From contig JAIOIE010000018.1 in the NCBI GenBank assembly GCA_019912665.1, positions 412,590 to 476,589 of the forward strand: DNA of 64,000 nt, written 5' to 3'. The translations under genes were made by a program, and so were the position numbers. The notes under the pieces were generated by a model, which saw only the letters and a list, made by a program, of their open reading frames with translations, ran no database searches and was not told the DNA's origin. This DNA is from Deltaproteobacteria bacterium. GTDB taxonomy: Bacteria > Desulfobacterota > GWC2-55-46. Shown piece after piece: positions 26,395 to 34,927 of this stretch (position 1 is its first letter; every line of letters begins with the position of its first letter).

Positions 26395-27192
26395 ATGCTC
26401 GGGATTGTATTGAGGAAATTCGCGCTAGTTTCCGCGCTCGCTGCTTTGACTGCCTGCTCGTCCTCCACGCCACCCGAAGGCATGGTTCGCGTCCCTAAAG
26501 GAAAGTTCACGATGGGAAGCAACGAGGTGGATAAGGAAGCCAAGGCGGTCCAGTACGGCGACAGGAGGCCCTGGTACGCCAACGAACGGCCGGAAAGAAC
26601 GGAGAAGCTCAAGGAGTTCTACATCGATACCGCGGAGGTGACCAACCGCCAATTCAGGGAATTCCTGGCGGCTACCGGACTGCCCGCGCCTCCGCACTGG
26701 ATGGGCGGCAACTACCCATCCGGCCTCGACGACCACCCGGTGACCATGGTTACCTGGCCAGAAGCCGACGAGTTCTGCAAATGGAAGGGGAAAAGACTTC
26801 CCACGGAGGCCGAGTGGGAGAAGGCCGCCCGCGGCACCGACGGAAGGCGTTTCCCCTGGGGAGACGACTTTGACCTTAAAAAAGTGAACACGCTCGGGGC
26901 TTACAATGGCACCCTGCCGGTCGGCTCGCTCAAGGACGGGGCAAGCCCGTACGGCGCAATGGACATGGCCGGAAACGCACAGGAATGGACAGCCGACTGG
27001 TACCAGCCCTATCCGGGAAACGACTTCAATGACAAGGACTACGGCGAGCGCTTCAAGGTAGTGCGCGGCGGCGGGTGGGGAGGAATGGGCCATTACAGCC
27101 TCCAGGTCTACGTCAGGGCGGCCTTCAGGAACGCCGCTCCGCCTCAGGGCCGGTTTGACGACGTTGGGTTCAGGTGCGCCTGGCAGGGGTAG
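26395..27192 (+). CDS. FGE/SUMF1-type lipoprotein lacking the catalytic cysteine pair
   Basis: 265 residues from the ATG at 26395 (AAGGAGG upstream). Lipobox LTAC (Cys22). The SUMF1 fold is intact: GMVRVPKGKFTMGS, RLPTEAEWEKAARG, PWGDDF, MDMAGNAQEW, GFRCA. At the position of the two FGE cysteines it reads RGGGWGGMGHYSLQVY, with no Cys, so formylglycine formation is not expected. SUMF1-fold proteins without the pair act as binding or scaffold proteins or as iron enzymes of other types. It is a paralogue of the heme-fused protein 1.6 kb upstream; the pair may work as an active and an inactive form. Confidence 0.82.
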   Translation: MLGIVLRKFALVSALAALTACSSSTPPEGMVRVPKGKFTMGSNEVDKEAKAVQYGDRRPWYANERPERTEKLKEFYIDTAEVTNRQFREFLAATGLPAPPHWMGGNYPSGLDDHPVTMVTWPEADEFCKWKGKRLPTEAEWEKAARGTDGRRFPWGDDFDLKKVNTLGAYNGTLPVGSLKDGASPYGAMDMAGNAQEWTADWYQPYPGNDFNDKDYGERFKVVRGGGWGGMGHYSLQVYVRAAFRNAAPPQGRFDDVGFRCAWQG

Positions 27193-27263
27193 CCCGTCTC
27201 CGTCTGCCGGGGGCATATTTACCGGCGCGATAACGGCTGAACTGATGGAAAGGACCGTTCTTG

Positions 27264-29327
27264 ATGTTTATTGGCAGCAAAAAGGCGATATGGTTGACCC
27301 TGTTCCTGACTACGACAGGGGTTCTATTGCCGGCTGCCGGGCTCTGCGCTGACGACCCCAGGGACCCGTATATCTACAGGCTCCTCTACGGGAGCGTTCA
27401 GTTCGATTTCAAGCACCATACATCCGAGGACAAGATCCGCACAAGAGAGAGCGATTCTTTCAAGCAGACCTACAGGCTGGACACCCTGGGCAACATCTAT
27501 TCGCGATACCTCATGACTTACAACGCCGGGGTGAGATACGTAACAAGCGACACCAGCTATTCCTATACCGCCGACCGCGAAAGGGACGGCCTGGGTTATT
27601 ACCTGAAGACCTCGTTCCTCCCGAAGTCGACTACACCGCTGGACCTCTCGGTAAGCCGGTCCACGAACACGACCTCCTTCTCGGAAATGGAGAACGAAGA
27701 CACCATCACGAAATACACTCTAAGGTGGGCCTTGAAGAGGGACGACCTCCCCAAGACTATCCTTACGGCTTCGCAGACCGAGTCCGAGCACAACGGCGAC
27801 AGCTCGACCGCCTCGCATTACAGGCTTGAGATGCAAAAGGCGCTCGGGCGCACGCATAACAGCTTCTTTTACAACTACACGACCGCCGACAACTCGGATA
27901 GCGTTACGGGCCTAAACTTCATAAACCGGACCATCCTCTCGAGGGACACGACCCTGCGGTTCGGGTACGCGAGAACCCAGACAGACCCGCGCTCCGAGGG
28001 GTCTTCCGAGGACACCACCCAGGGGATAACCATCAACCTGAGGTCCAGGCCCGGCCGGGAGTTCAACCAGTCTCACAACTACAGCTACTACCTGAGCGAG
28101 ACTGAATCCCGAAAACTCCACGGGCAGTCATACAGCGGCGCGGTCAACTACAGGTTTTCGAGCAACCTGAGCACGAACATGAGCCTCTATACGAGCGATT
28201 CGGTGACCGAATCCGCGACATCGACGCTGGAAAGCTCGGCCCTCGACCTCAACCTCGGCGCGAACTACATCCTAAGCCGGAATGTTGCACTCGGGCAGAC
28301 GCTCACTTATGAATATGACAAGCTCACGAACGGCAGGATCAGGGAGAGTATCCTCACCCAGACCTCGGTCACGTATGGAAAAAACATAGGATGGGCTGAC
28401 CTCTCCACCTCTTACGGGCTCGGCTACAGGGAAAATTCCCTTGACGAGGATAGGACCAATACGAATACGGAGCTTACCGGCCTCGACCAGAACGTTTCCG
28501 CAAGCCTCAGCAATATCGACCTGACCAGGTTCGCGTTCTTCAACGCCTCCGCAAGCTACAACAATTTTTCAGACGGGTCCGGGACTCTCAGCAGCGGCCA
28601 CTCGTATTCCCTGGGCGCATCGAGCAGGGAATGGCAGAAATACGCGTCAGTCTCGGCTAATTATTTCTATTTCACGAACTCCTCCCAAATATCATTCGAC
28701 AACAGGGATGAGGAGCGCCTGAACATCAACGCAAACTCGAGCTATTTCAAATATGTCGACCTGGGCTTATCCTACGAGGCTGCCTCGCTATCCCACGAGT
28801 TTATCGAAATCGACAACAAGGACGAGGAGCGGTTCAAGTTTACGGCGGATTCCACTTATTTCAAGAACACAACCCTGACCTTCTCGTACGACTTCTACAA
28901 GATCACTGACCCGGTGAACGGCACGTCAAAAACGACGAACACCAACTTCGGAGCGGGGCACCTCCTCACGCACAGGAGGACCCTCATGGGAGGCGATCTG
29001 GTCCTGCGCCTCGGGCTAACCCGGAGAAAGAACGATTTTTATGTGGAAAGCGAGACGGTAACGGCGCTGAACCTCTCTGCGGCTTACAGAAGACGCCTAC
29101 TCCGAAACTCGGAATGGAACGCGATTGCCGACAGGTCGACCACCTGGAGGAATGACGAGTTCATAGAGGTCACCACCATCACCAATTCCATCAATACCGC
29201 CCTGAGGCATTGGACCTTGTTCTTCGAGCACCGGTTCCTGATCCACGAAGAGAACAGGAACGAGCGGACGGAGAACACCTTCTACCTGAGGGCTTCAAGG
29301 GGCTTCTTCAGGATGCTGCCTTTTTAG
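27264..29327 (+). CDS. Outer-membrane beta-barrel protein
   Basis: 687 residues from the ATG at 27264 (AAGGA upstream; a TTG one codon earlier is possible). The signal peptide is cleaved near GLCADDP. The rest is rich in Ser/Thr/Asn/Tyr with alternating polar/aromatic strands (e.g. SYSYTADRERDGLGYYLKTSF) and no predicted helices, ending in the aromatic FFRMLPF. Strand count looks above 20. Size and context resemble the barrels of porin-cytochrome conduits, but no motif proves it. An internal duplication is visible: FDNRDEERLNINANSSYFKYVDLGLSYE and DNKDEERFKFTADSTYFKNTTLTFSYD, ~60 residues apart, as strand-pair repeats. Confidence 0.75.
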   Translation: MFIGSKKAIWLTLFLTTTGVLLPAAGLCADDPRDPYIYRLLYGSVQFDFKHHTSEDKIRTRESDSFKQTYRLDTLGNIYSRYLMTYNAGVRYVTSDTSYSYTADRERDGLGYYLKTSFLPKSTTPLDLSVSRSTNTTSFSEMENEDTITKYTLRWALKRDDLPKTILTASQTESEHNGDSSTASHYRLEMQKALGRTHNSFFYNYTTADNSDSVTGLNFINRTILSRDTTLRFGYARTQTDPRSEGSSEDTTQGITINLRSRPGREFNQSHNYSYYLSETESRKLHGQSYSGAVNYRFSSNLSTNMSLYTSDSVTESATSTLESSALDLNLGANYILSRNVALGQTLTYEYDKLTNGRIRESILTQTSVTYGKNIGWADLSTSYGLGYRENSLDEDRTNTNTELTGLDQNVSASLSNIDLTRFAFFNASASYNNFSDGSGTLSSGHSYSLGASSREWQKYASVSANYFYFTNSSQISFDNRDEERLNINANSSYFKYVDLGLSYEAASLSHEFIEIDNKDEERFKFTADSTYFKNTTLTFSYDFYKITDPVNGTSKTTNTNFGAGHLLTHRRTLMGGDLVLRLGLTRRKNDFYVESETVTALNLSAAYRRRLLRNSEWNAIADRSTTWRNDEFIEVTTITNSINTALRHWTLFFEHRFLIHEENRNERTENTFYLRASRGFFRMLPF

Positions 29328-29331
29328 CTCA

Positions 29332-30141
29332 ATGGACGGGACCCGCACGATAGCGGCCTCGCTCGCGTCAGGCCTCCTGCTAGCCGCGGCGATAGCCCTC
29401 TCCTTTGCGACCCACGCAAGAAACGCGGCCTGGTCGGACCCGCTCGCAATGTGGCTTGACGTGGCCGGGAAGTCCCCCATGAAGGCCAGGGCCCATTACA
29501 ATTACGCCATCGCGCTCGCGAAGGCCGGCCAGATCGAAAAGGCCCTGGACGAGAACCTCAAGGCGATAGCGCTGAGTCCCGGCCTTGCAAGGGCCCACTT
29601 CAACATCGGCGCAATCTATCACGCCCGGGGCAGGGTGGATGAGGCAATAGAAAAATACCGGCTCGCCCTGTCGCTTGATCCGCAGATAGCGCAGGCCCGG
29701 AATAATCTCGGATACGCGTATTACACGAAAGGCCTCCTGGAAGAGGCCATGAAGGAATACAGGCTCGCCCTCGAAATAAAGCCCGCCAACACCAACACGC
29801 ATATCAATATCGGGGATATCCGCGCGGACAGTGGGGAGCTTGAAGAGGCGCTGGCGGCGTACAGGAAGGCCCTTTTTTATGAACCCGGGAACCTTATGGC
29901 GGGCTTGAAGGCCGGTAACACCCTCCTTGCCCTTGGGAGGTACGGAGAAGCCGAGTTCGCGCTCAGGGAGACTGAAAAGCGGGGCCCCGGCTCAGCTGAA
30001 GCACACTACGCACTCGGGAACGTCCTTATGAAATCCGGAAAGATGGATGAGGCGAGGGCCGAGTTCCTCATGGCTCTGGGACTGGACCCGGCTCATGAAA
30101 AAGCGAGGGAATCCCTCTCTGGGATGGATCTCGCGCGTTAG
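29332..30141 (+). CDS. TPR-repeat protein with one N-terminal membrane segment
   Basis: 269 residues. One hydrophobic helix (~8-27) is followed by six to seven TPR units (ARAHYNYAIALAKAGQIEKALDE, ARAHFNIGAIYHARGRVDEAIEKYR and so on). The segment THARNAAWSDPLAMWLDVAGKSP before the repeats is the junction seen in much longer polytopic TMTC/GT39-like proteins, so this looks like the C-terminal half of such a protein with most of the membrane part lost. It starts four bases after the barrel gene and probably scaffolds an envelope complex. It ends convergently with the HEAT gene, the two stop codons overlapping at 30138-30141. Confidence 0.78.
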   Translation: MDGTRTIAASLASGLLLAAAIALSFATHARNAAWSDPLAMWLDVAGKSPMKARAHYNYAIALAKAGQIEKALDENLKAIALSPGLARAHFNIGAIYHARGRVDEAIEKYRLALSLDPQIAQARNNLGYAYYTKGLLEEAMKEYRLALEIKPANTNTHINIGDIRADSGELEEALAAYRKALFYEPGNLMAGLKAGNTLLALGRYGEAEFALRETEKRGPGSAEAHYALGNVLMKSGKMDEARAEFLMALGLDPAHEKARESLSGMDLAR

Positions 30142-30935
30142 GGCCTTATCTTCCGGAGCGCGCTCGTTGCCTCGGACCTTACCTGCTCGAAGGGTGAATC
30201 CGCGAAGGCCTGTATGAACCCCTCGAACCCCCTTGCCTTGTCCCTGAGCGACGCGGCAACCCTGAGGAGCCCTATTATCGAAGCGTTGTCTTCCCTGTCG
30301 CCGGCATTCGTAAGCGCCTCGAAGATTTTTTGCACGTCAGCAGCGCCCAGCTCCTCCGCGGAATCCGCCAGCGCCTCTGCGGTGACATCCAGCCCCTCCG
30401 GACTCCCGGAGCCGAGTAACGCAAGGAGAGCCTCGATACCTTTCCGGCCGGATTCAACGAGGGCCTGGGCCGACGAGGACCTTAGCTCAGACTCCCGTTC
30501 ACCGAGCACGTGACGCCTGACTATATCCAGCCCTTCAGGGAAACCCTGAATTAGCGCGAGAGCCGACGCTTTCCTCACATGCTGACTATCGTGGTTCAGA
30601 TGTTCCGTAAGGAGATTTCTGGCCTCGAAGGACCTTATCCGCGCAAGCTCCTGGGCCGACATCATTGAAATCTCCTCGTCCCTGCTCACAAGCCCTGAGG
30701 CCATGATCTCGTAAAAGACCTTGTTCCTGGCCAGCGCCACCATGTGCAGTATGGTCTTTGGGTAGACCCCCTGCGGAGGCGTATCGACAAGGTTCGAGAG
30801 CTCTTCAGCCGTCCCGGAGGGGTCCTCTTTCGCCAGGTGGTTGAGCAGCATCGCCCCCTCCTCCCTCGTGACGGTCCCGGCCACTACCTTGAGGAACATG
30901 TTATTAAGCTTTTCTTTTATGGAGCTCATCTGCAT
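30138..30935 (-). CDS. HEAT-repeat-like cytoplasmic protein
   Basis: 265 residues from the ATG at 30935, with AAGGA upstream on the minus strand; an ATG two codons later is also possible, and a longer frame to 31034 has no ribosome site. Helical repeats of ~35 residues (HLNHDSQHVRKASALALIQG, SSSAQALVESGRKGIEALLALL) form a HEAT/armadillo-like solenoid. There is no catalytic motif. Probably an adaptor. Transcribed towards the redox locus, so not part of it. Confidence 0.65.
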   Translation of the reverse strand: MQMSSIKEKLNNMFLKVVAGTVTREEGAMLLNHLAKEDPSGTAEELSNLVDTPPQGVYPKTILHMVALARNKVFYEIMASGLVSRDEEISMMSAQELARIRSFEARNLLTEHLNHDSQHVRKASALALIQGFPEGLDIVRRHVLGERESELRSSSAQALVESGRKGIEALLALLGSGSPEGLDVTAEALADSAEELGAADVQKIFEALTNAGDREDNASIIGLLRVAASLRDKARGFEGFIQAFADSPFEQVRSEATSALRKIRP

Positions 30936-31348
30936 TAAATCCTTGATTGGATTCGGCCTGGATGGCTGACGCCCCCGGGCTGGATTCTGCCTGTAGCCGA
31001 TGAGAAGAACGACTCCCGGGGATTTATACCACAAAAAAGGCCAGGGGAAAACAGGTTTAATGCGTTCCCGGTCAGGTTATGCAACCCGCCGGGAAATACG
31101 GATTTCAGGGAATATTGAAGCTGATTCCCGTTTTTTTATCGTAAACCATGGAACAAATCTCTTCAGTGACCGTGCGCACGGAGCGCCCCGGAGGGTGTGA
31201 CTTAAGCCCTTGATTTAAAGCCCTTTTAACTGATAAGCTTAGGAAAGAGCAGATGTTCTATCCGGGTCTTATTGCAAATTGAAGGTTCCAGAGGGGGCCA
31301 GGCGAGCCTGCAGAGCATCGGGCCAGCACTGAACTAAAAGGACTGCAG
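30936..31348. other. Divergent intergenic region without a recognised gene
   Basis: 413 bases between the HEAT gene and the 905-residue gene. No convincing promoter pair, RNA or repeat was found. The ribosome site AAAAGGACTG sits before 31349. Confidence 0.5.
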
Positions 31349-34066
31349 ATGAGCGGCTATAACGGCAGGAGGCTTGAGCTTCTAAACCGGCTCGCCTCAG
31401 GGAATATAGACTTCACCGGGGGCAGGCCGTGGACGCTGGACCCGAGGGAGCTGCGCTTCAAGCACGGCGAGACGATAACGGAGTTGAAGCTCCCCTATCA
31501 CATGGGGGGCGATGATGAAGCCTGCGTTGAAGAAGCAGTCTTCGGTCTGGCATCCAACCTCTGCAAGCGTTACGACCCGAAGATGGAGGGCGCGGACCCT
31601 GCCCCCATGCTCCTCCTTACCGGCCAACTTAAGCCCAAGTCCTTCAGGACCGACCTCTTCATATCGGGCTCGCTCGAAAAAGAAACCGCCTCCCTGGCGC
31701 TCGCCGGGGTGCCTTATATCGACAGCGCCATTCTCGCAAACTGGCTGGGCTCAGAGGGCCACGGCCGGAAGTTCGTAAAATGGGTCTCCGGATACTTCGA
31801 AAAGATGCTAAAGGAAGAGGCCCGGTCCGGAGGAGAGGAACGGACCGCCTATATAGCGCTTCTGGCCCTCATAAACACGATAAGGAAAAAGAAGGAGAAG
31901 GCAAAAGGGCTCAGGATAAAGGGCATCCCTTACGAGAAAGCAGACCTGGCCACAGGACTCGTAATGTTCCTGACGCTCAGCGGGGCGCTAAACTCGTTCC
32001 TTGAAAAGCTCAGGGGGTCGGGTGCGTCATATTTAAGCGAGGACACCCGGTTTCTCCTCATTTCGGCCCTGTCCCCGAAATCATTTCTCTCGATACCGGC
32101 CGCGCTCGTTTCGACCGCGCTCAACCCCTACGGTATAAACGAGGAGACATTCGCCGCCCTCTCGAAAGTGGCGGCCGGCCTGGACGAGGGCCTCTCGATC
32201 GAAGATATGGTCAAGGCCACACTTAAGGCTGCCGGCAAGGACCCTGAAGTGAGCGAGGCCGTTCGCGCGCAGGCGTACATAAACACATTCCGGCGCGAAT
32301 CGCTCGCCTTTCTTTCCGAGTTCGATCAGCCCACGGAGGCGCAATCGGCCCTTTTTGAGATATACAATGAAGACAGGCTGATAAAGAACTTCCTCTCGGA
32401 CCAGAAACAGATCTCCGACCTATGGGCCGGGCTCGAAGAGATACGGAAAAGATATGCGCTCGACCGGCAGAGGAACGAGACGGTGCTGTCCTTCCAGAAA
32501 TTCATCGAGGGTTTCAGGAAATCGAGGTTCGGAAGCCTCCTTAAGCGCCCGAAGAGGCCCGGGGAGGACGCCGCAGGGGTCGTAGAAGGGTATTACGCCT
32601 GCGTCTTCGACGACCTCGTTGAAAGCTTTACCGGACCTATGAGGAACTGCCTCGCTGACAGGCGCGAGGAGTTCAAGCCCGGCCTGCTTGTCGAGGAGTA
32701 CGGGAGGGGCCGCCTTTACCGCTTCTCACTGGACGACAGGGCTGTCATCAAGGGGCTCACTGTCGAGGAGGAGGGCCAGCTCTTCATTGACATGAAGGAC
32801 TTCTCGAGGAGGACCTTGAAGGTTAGGGAAATAGCAATGGCGGACTTCATGCGGGAGCACTTCTACAAGCCCATACTGGACGCGGCCAGCAAGTACGGGA
32901 TGGGGAGAGGGATTTCCGCCGACGAGCGCGGCATAAGGCTTACGAACCTTCCGGGGGACGCGGCGATATTTTCTGGCGGGGTATCATACCTTGTAGCCCT
33001 GGCCAGGGACATCCAGCAGATAATACGGAAGTACCGGGAAGAACTCATGAAGAAGCTCCCGCCCAGAAGGGAGGAAGAGCTCCTTGAAGAGGTGCACAGG
33101 AGGTTCGCTGCAAGGAAGGAGGACCTCAAGCGCAAAAGGGCCGAAATAAACGCGGCGCTTGCAAATAATGAACCAGGCGTGGAGGAAAGGCTCGCCTCTC
33201 TCGGAGAGGAGGAGCACAGGGTCGAGGCCACCTACAGGGAGGAGCTTGAGACTGCCATAAAAGGCGAGCTCGAGGCCGGGCTCTACATAGCCTACGGAGC
33301 AAAGGCCGAGACCCTCATAATAGAGACAAGGCAGGGTTTCTCAGAGCCGGTTAGCGTCTCCATAGGCGGCAAGATAAACGAGGCATCCAGGGGCACGTTC
33401 AGGAACCCGCTCGTAAGGGCAAAGCTCGAGCGCTCGCTCGAAAACGAAAGGGCAAAGCGCGGCAATAAGGGGCTCAGGTATCCCTTTAACGCGTACATAG
33501 ACAGGGTCTGCTCGGTTAAGCTCCCGCCCGAGCTAGACAAGGCCTTCGAAAAGCTCGTATACTCGAGGGAAGCCGCGAACTCGAAGGCGATGGCGCAGGT
33601 GCTGGCGAACGAGTTCCTGAACGACGTAAACCGCATAATCTCCGGCGAGCCGTTCTCGAACCTCAAGGTCATCTCGCCGGCAGCCGACATCTACAACAAG
33701 GGCGAGGTGCTGAGCCTCAATGCGCTCGAGGCGTATATCAAGGAAGGAAAGGGCTCGAAATGGTTCTTCAGGAAGGCTGTCAAAACCGATGAGCTGCACC
33801 CGTCCATCCGGGAAGAGTTCTTCTTCCCATTCGAGCCGCTTGACTTCTGGTTCAGCCACGAGCAGGTGAAAGGGGCGGATAAGGTCGAGGCCTTCTGCAG
33901 AATAGGAGAGGTAATCTTCAAGGGCTTCGAGGAAGCGACCCCCATGCCCGTTTACGAGATAGTAAACTCAGAGGGGGACTTCTTCAAGGACCTCATCAAG
34001 CACCACTTCAGGCAGTGGCGCGAGGAGGCGCGTAAAGAGAGCCTGTCACAAGGGGTTTTGACCTGA
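31349..34066 (+). CDS. Large cytoplasmic protein of unknown function
   Basis: 905 residues, no signal peptide and no membrane helix. I do not recognise the family. Visible parts: an N-terminal mixed region (~1-120), a helical middle with charged repeats (KKKEKAKGLRIKGIPYEKADL near 180), a coiled-coil-like stretch at ~555-640 (RREEELLEEVHRRFAARKED and EERLASLGEEEHRVEATYREE) and a mixed C-terminal domain ending in QWREEARKES. No P-loop, HD, zinc or protease motif was found. It has its own ribosome site, runs opposite to the genes on both sides, and abuts the larE-like gene tail to tail. Composition resembles its neighbours, so recent transfer is not indicated. Confidence 0.75.
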   Translation: MSGYNGRRLELLNRLASGNIDFTGGRPWTLDPRELRFKHGETITELKLPYHMGGDDEACVEEAVFGLASNLCKRYDPKMEGADPAPMLLLTGQLKPKSFRTDLFISGSLEKETASLALAGVPYIDSAILANWLGSEGHGRKFVKWVSGYFEKMLKEEARSGGEERTAYIALLALINTIRKKKEKAKGLRIKGIPYEKADLATGLVMFLTLSGALNSFLEKLRGSGASYLSEDTRFLLISALSPKSFLSIPAALVSTALNPYGINEETFAALSKVAAGLDEGLSIEDMVKATLKAAGKDPEVSEAVRAQAYINTFRRESLAFLSEFDQPTEAQSALFEIYNEDRLIKNFLSDQKQISDLWAGLEEIRKRYALDRQRNETVLSFQKFIEGFRKSRFGSLLKRPKRPGEDAAGVVEGYYACVFDDLVESFTGPMRNCLADRREEFKPGLLVEEYGRGRLYRFSLDDRAVIKGLTVEEEGQLFIDMKDFSRRTLKVREIAMADFMREHFYKPILDAASKYGMGRGISADERGIRLTNLPGDAAIFSGGVSYLVALARDIQQIIRKYREELMKKLPPRREEELLEEVHRRFAARKEDLKRKRAEINAALANNEPGVEERLASLGEEEHRVEATYREELETAIKGELEAGLYIAYGAKAETLIIETRQGFSEPVSVSIGGKINEASRGTFRNPLVRAKLERSLENERAKRGNKGLRYPFNAYIDRVCSVKLPPELDKAFEKLVYSREAANSKAMAQVLANEFLNDVNRIISGEPFSNLKVISPAADIYNKGEVLSLNALEAYIKEGKGSKWFFRKAVKTDELHPSIREEFFFPFEPLDFWFSHEQVKGADKVEAFCRIGEVIFKGFEEATPMPVYEIVNSEGDFFKDLIKHHFRQWREEARKESLSQGVLT

Positions 34067-34927
34067 CTATGCTTTTTTAAGCGCCTCGTTCATGCTTCCG
34101 GTCCTGTAACCCTGCAGATCGAGCGTGACATATACGAAGCCTGCCGACTTAAGCCCCTGAACGACCTTCTTCCTCAAGCCGTCATCGAGAAAACGCCTGA
34201 GGTCCCCTTCATCCACCTCTATCCGCACGGTCTCGCCGTGGTAGCGCACCCTGAACTGCCTGAAACCGAGAGACCTCAAGAGCTCCTCGCCGAGCGCGAC
34301 CTTTTCAATGCGCTCCTCGGTTATCCTGGTCCCGTACGGGAAGCGGGAAGAAAGGCAGGCCTGGCTTGGCTTATCCCAGGTCGGGAGATCGAGCTCTTTG
34401 CTTAAAAGCCTTATTTCCGCCTTTGTCAGTCCGGCTTCCTGAAGAGGGCTCCTGACATCGAGCTCGGAAGCGGCGGTCCTCCCCGGCCTGTAATCGAGGG
34501 CGTCGTCGGTGTTCGATCCGTCCGCTACGCTTTTAAAGCCCAGGGACTCGGCCTTTTCCCGGCTAATGGCGAAAAGCTCGCTCTTGCAGTAATAACACCG
34601 CTTTTCGGTGTTCTCGGCGAAGTTCGGTATCTCGAGCTCGTTCGAGTCCACTACGATGTGCCTGGCCCCGATAAGCCGGGCAAGCGAGCTGGCCTCCTTA
34701 AGCTCGCTCGCGGGATAGGTGGGAGACACCGCGGTAATGGCGGCGGCCTTTTCCCCGAGCGTATCCACGGCCACCTTCAAGAGGAAGGTCGAATCGACCC
34801 CGCCTGAGAACGCCACGAGCACTGAGTCCATGCCGAGGAGTATGCCCTTGAGTTTCGCAAGCTTAAGTGATGCCGATTCCCTCTCCGCGTCTCCCCACGG
34901 CTCGCCGGAAGCCGGACCGCTCAGCAT
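34067..34927 (-). CDS. larE: LarE-type ATP-dependent sulfur transferase
   Basis: 286 residues. The PP-loop motif SGGVDS is at 41-46. Three cysteines, Cys111 and Cys114 (RCYYCK) and Cys191 (PSQACLSSR), match the LarE type that can hold an iron-sulfur cluster or donate sulfur. LarE adds sulfur to the nickel-pincer precursor of lactate racemase and related enzymes; larB and larC are not in the window, so the acceptor is uncertain. Its start overlaps the stop of the upstream PP-loop gene by seven bases, so the two are co-translated. Confidence 0.85.
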   Translation of the reverse strand: MLSGPASGEPWGDAERESASLKLAKLKGILLGMDSVLVAFSGGVDSTFLLKVAVDTLGEKAAAITAVSPTYPASELKEASSLARLIGARHIVVDSNELEIPNFAENTEKRCYYCKSELFAISREKAESLGFKSVADGSNTDDALDYRPGRTAASELDVRSPLQEAGLTKAEIRLLSKELDLPTWDKPSQACLSSRFPYGTRITEERIEKVALGEELLRSLGFRQFRVRYHGETVRIEVDEGDLRRFLDDGLRKKVVQGLKSAGFVYVTLDLQGYRTGSMNEALKKA

